Of a DNA stretch of 9,091 bases, positions 7,215 to 9,091 are shown piece after piece; within the stretch, counting starts at the first letter, position 1, and each line of letters begins with the position of its first letter. Both the position numbers and the translations under genes were made by a program. The stretch is from an uncultured Collinsella sp. (GTDB lineage: Bacteria; Actinomycetota; Coriobacteriia; Coriobacteriales; Coriobacteriaceae). Location of the stretch: contig URVZ01000069.1 in NCBI GenBank assembly GCA_900551365.1, forward strand, positions 1 to 9,091. Direction: 5' to 3'. The notes beneath the pieces are model-generated. The model was not told the DNA's origin, ran no database searches, and saw nothing but the letters and a program-made list of their open reading frames with translations.

Positions 7215-7631
7215 GGAAAATGCGTCCCGGAATTTGCCTTTGGAATGGGACGTAGTTTCCCGTTGAGGTGCTTTGCGGAAAGTGCATCCCACTCTGGGCG
7301 GTCGAAGTGGGACGCACTTTCCCAAAGGCGCTCCAACGGGAAATTGCGTCCCATTATTCGGTCAAGAAACGGGATGCATTTTCCCAATGAGAGCAAAACC
7401 GGAAAATGCATCCCACAATCAGCCCTCAAAGTGGGACGCCGTTTCCCAATGAGGCTCAAGCGGAAAATGCATCCCGGAATTTGCGCTCAAAGTGGGATGC
7501 GGTTTCCGGTTGAGGGTCTAAGGGGAAAGTGCGTCCCAGAATCGACGCTTGAAATGGGATGCAGTTTCCCGATGAGGCACTCGACGGAAAATACATCCCA
7601 GAAATGGCCTTTGAGCTGGGATAAGATTTCC
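7215..7631. repeat. Array of seven 62-bp units with alternating quasi-palindromic motifs
   Basis: A 14-15 bp motif F (consensus GGAAAATGCATCCC) and its reverse complement R (GGGATGCATTTTCC) alternate strictly. F copies begin at 7215, 7277, 7339, 7401, 7462, 7524 and 7586. R copies begin at 7247, 7309, 7371, 7433, 7494, 7556 and 7618. The F-to-R offset is 32 bp in all seven units, and R-to-next-F is 30 bp (once 29). The 18-bp segment between F and R and the 14-15 bp linker after R vary more, but linkers often contain TGAGG or ATGAGGC and spacers often end in CAAAGT or similar. Neighbouring copies can pair as hairpins in either register; R3 (7371-7384) and F4 (7401-7414) form a perfect 14-bp inverted repeat. 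The unit is not a multiple of three, and the same motif is read in different frames, so it is not a repeat protein. The alternation resembles BIME arrays of REP elements; it is not CRISPR. Function unknown. Confidence 0.93.
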
Positions 7632-7648
7632 GCGGCATCTCGAATTCT

Positions 7649-7728
7649 CAAAAATGAGACACGCCGTTGGCGAAAATGAGACACGTGATATCGGGCATCG
7701 GACGTATCATTTGCAAAAATGAGTCAAC
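7649..7728. repeat. Three direct copies of an AAAATGAGACAC-type motif
   Basis: CAAAAATGAGACAC (7649-7662), GAAAATGAGACAC (7672-7684) and CAAAAATGAGTCAAC (7714-7728) share a core in the same orientation. The AAAATGAG cores start at 7651, 7673 and 7716, that is 22 and 43 bp apart, close to two and four helical turns. The reverse complement reads GTGTCTCATTTT. Phased short repeats of this kind occur at the ends of some insertion sequences, including the IS21 family, so this may be an IS end remnant. It could equally be a set of regulator sites upstream of the gene at 7755. No transposase gene is present in the window. Confidence 0.65.
7705..7710 (+). promoter_or_regulatory. Possible -10 element for the secreted-protein gene
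   Basis: TATCAT (7705-7710) is one mismatch from the -10 consensus and would place a start near 7717, about 38 nt before the ATG at 7755. No convincing -35 element is visible at 17-18 bp. The site lies between the second and third AAAATGAG repeats, so those could overlap control of this gene. This is a weak call. Confidence 0.25.
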
Positions 7729-7754
7729 TCCACTCGAATAAAGCGAGGTCCCTC

Positions 7755-9091
7755 ATGTACGTTCCACACCCCCGTATCCGTAGGCTGTCGAAAATCCGGC
7801 TTGTTGGGACGGCGGCGCTTGCTGCGTTGATCGCCACGAGCGTCGCCTGCTTCACGGCCACGCCCCAGGTTGCCCAGGCGGCAGACGCGCCCGCAATCAC
7901 CGATATGACCGAGCAGGATTATCAAGCCCTGGGTCTGGGCACGAGCGAGGACATTCCGGCCGATACCGTTGGCCCCTATTCCACTGATACCCCCACGACG
8001 TTTGCCACGCGCAGCGAGGTCTATATGGCAGCTAACGGTAGCCATGGCAATCGCTACACTCTGCGCGACAAGCTCGAGAACGTCGAGCGCGGTGACATTG
8101 GCGGCAGCAGCAAACTCACCGATGGCTATGGAAGCGTGTGGGGCGCCGCAAAGTTCTGGCAAAACGTCAACAACTTCGATACGAACAGCGATCTCTACAA
8201 GCATAGCGACTACGGTGGCGGCACCTGGTCGTACCTAAGCAACAATGAGTCCTCAACAGTACTCGCCAACGACAACAACGGTTTCTCGGGCATTCACGCC
8301 ACGAGTGTTGAGTTCTGCAGCGACGCCAGCACGGGCAAAAAGAGCCGCGTTGCCGAGCTCCGTGCCTACGGCGACAGTTCCTCCACGACGATTGACGGCA
8401 AGTCATACGCCGGAAAGGTTGAGCTGGTCCTCTACTCGTTTAGCAACGGGCGTACGCGCACTCTCGACACACACCTGCCGGTGACGGTCAACACTAATAT
8501 GATGTACGAAGGCCGTTTTAAGTACCTGGATGCCGGTTACCTGCAAGAGCACGACGCCGTCTTTGATGTCGAGGCGGGCGATGTCGATGGCGACGGCGTC
8601 GACGAGCTTTTTGTCTACGCGGGCTGCTATGTCGACGAGAACGGCGTGCGCAAGGCTGTAGTCGACATGTATGACTTGGAGGGCGGCAACTGGAAGCAAA
8701 GCGTCGTCAAGATCGATGCCGGTAACGCCGCGGACTACACCACGCACAACAAGGGCGGGAACGACTCCTGGACGCAGCTTCAGTCAGCTCCTGTCGTTTC
8801 GCTAGCGGCCGGCGACCTCGATCGCGATTTTTGCGATGACCTCGCCATCGTGGTCTCGGCACCCTACGGCAAGAAGAATATTGATAAGTCGACGCATTGC
8901 GAGCTGTTTTCGTGGGATGCATCCAAGGGTGCGCTCGTCCATGTCGATGCTCTGGGCGACGCGGGCGCAATCTCCCTCTCCGCGAACGGCAAGACCATGG
9001 TCGCTGCGAATGCGACGTTCGGCACGTTTGCCGCCTACGATGAAGAAGGAAAGAAGACGGGTGAAACCGTCACGGGCCTTATTCTTGCGGG
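7755..9091 (+). CDS. Secreted FG-GAP/VCBS-repeat protein, N-terminal part (runs off the window)
   Basis: The frame is open from the ATG at 7755 to the window end: 445 complete codons and no stop. GAGGT at 7745-7749 is a good ribosome binding site 5 nt before the ATG. Residues 1-42 form a signal peptide: a basic n-region with RIRR and SKIR, a hydrophobic core LVGTAALAALIATSVACF (16-33), and a likely signal peptidase I site after VAQA (39-42). The cysteine at 32 lacks a good lipobox, so a lipoprotein is less likely. Residues about 85-245 are rich in Gly, Ser, Asn and Asp and I do not recognise them. Residues 274-287 (AGDVDGDGVDELFV) match a calcium-binding FG-GAP/VCBS blade loop; 352-366 (AGDLDRDFCDDLAIV) is a degenerate second copy. 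Such blades usually form beta-propellers on extracellular or cell-surface proteins that bind ligands or carbohydrates. Partner and substrate cannot be told from this part. Confidence 0.85.
   Translation, partial: MYVPHPRIRRLSKIRLVGTAALAALIATSVACFTATPQVAQAADAPAITDMTEQDYQALGLGTSEDIPADTVGPYSTDTPTTFATRSEVYMAANGSHGNRYTLRDKLENVERGDIGGSSKLTDGYGSVWGAAKFWQNVNNFDTNSDLYKHSDYGGGTWSYLSNNESSTVLANDNNGFSGIHATSVEFCSDASTGKKSRVAELRAYGDSSSTTIDGKSYAGKVELVLYSFSNGRTRTLDTHLPVTVNTNMMYEGRFKYLDAGYLQEHDAVFDVEAGDVDGDGVDELFVYAGCYVDENGVRKAVVDMYDLEGGNWKQSVVKIDAGNAADYTTHNKGGNDSWTQLQSAPVVSLAAGDLDRDFCDDLAIVVSAPYGKKNIDKSTHCELFSWDASKGALVHVDALGDAGAISLSANGKTMVAANATFGTFAAYDEEGKKTGETVTGLILA

Noticed and set aside
7215..7631. CRISPR array
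   Set aside because: The repeats are only 14-15 bp, alternate in orientation, and the intervening sequences are themselves related between units. No cas gene or leader is present.
7164..7679. Plus-strand open frame of 171 codons across the repeat array, with recurring GKCIP- and GMHFP-like peptides, and several minus-strand frames with similar peptides
   Set aside because: The 61-62 bp unit is not a multiple of three, so the same DNA motif is read in different frames along the ORF. No ribosome binding site or known domain is visible. The frame stays open because the motif lacks stop codons in most frames.
7711..7741. Promoter TTGCAA / GAATAA in front of the gene at 7755
   Set aside because: The spacer is 19 bp, and the resulting start would fall inside the ribosome binding site at 7745-7749.
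7784..7852. Lipoprotein signal (cysteine at residue 32 of the secreted protein)
   Set aside because: The residues before the cysteine (Ser-Val-Ala) do not fit a lipobox, which needs Leu, Val or Ile at -3. A signal peptidase I site after VAQA, ten residues later, fits better.

Overview
The window looks like a chromosome segment of a Coriobacteriia gut actinobacterium, most likely Collinsella or a close relative. The basis is a moderately GC-rich, codon-biased sequence, the gene order nnr–alr–tsaE–tsaB–rimI–tsaD (known from other Actinobacteria such as Mycobacterium), and a large fusion gene at the end of that order. The genus call is inference from family resemblance; no database search was made.

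Layout. Positions 1-50 hold the intrinsic terminator of an upstream gene that lies outside the window. Positions 50-156 are a short promoter region. Positions 157-6980 form one tightly packed plus-strand operon. Its genes are acpS (holo-ACP synthase with a C-terminal tail), nnr (bifunctional NAD(P)HX epimerase/dehydratase), alr (alanine racemase), a family 4 Fe-S uracil-DNA glycosylase, tsaE, and a 794-residue TsaB–RimI–TsaD fusion. Gaps between genes are 0-12 nt and the last junction overlaps by 14 nt, so co-transcription and translational coupling are likely. The operon closes with a hairpin at 7051-7076.

The operon is a housekeeping set. AcpS charges acyl carrier protein, Nnr repairs damaged NAD(P)H, Alr makes D-alanine for peptidoglycan, and UDG removes uracil from DNA. 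TsaE with the TsaB and TsaD modules makes the tRNA t6A37 modification, and the RimI module is predicted to acetylate protein N-termini.

Positions 6981-7754 contain no convincing gene and are the unusual part of the window. From about 7158 to 7631 there is a rigidly spaced array of a 14-15 bp quasi-palindromic motif (GGAAAATGCATCCC and its reverse complement) in strictly alternating orientation. There are seven full units of 61-62 bp plus a decayed unit on the upstream side. It resembles a BIME-like array of alternating REP elements rather than CRISPR. A second, unrelated short repeat (AAAATGAGACAC) follows at 7649-7728, with copies about 22 and 43 bp apart, which suggests transposase or regulator binding sites.

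From 7755 to the window end runs the N-terminal part of a secreted protein with a signal peptide and FG-GAP/VCBS-type calcium-binding repeats. Its reading frame is still open at 9091.
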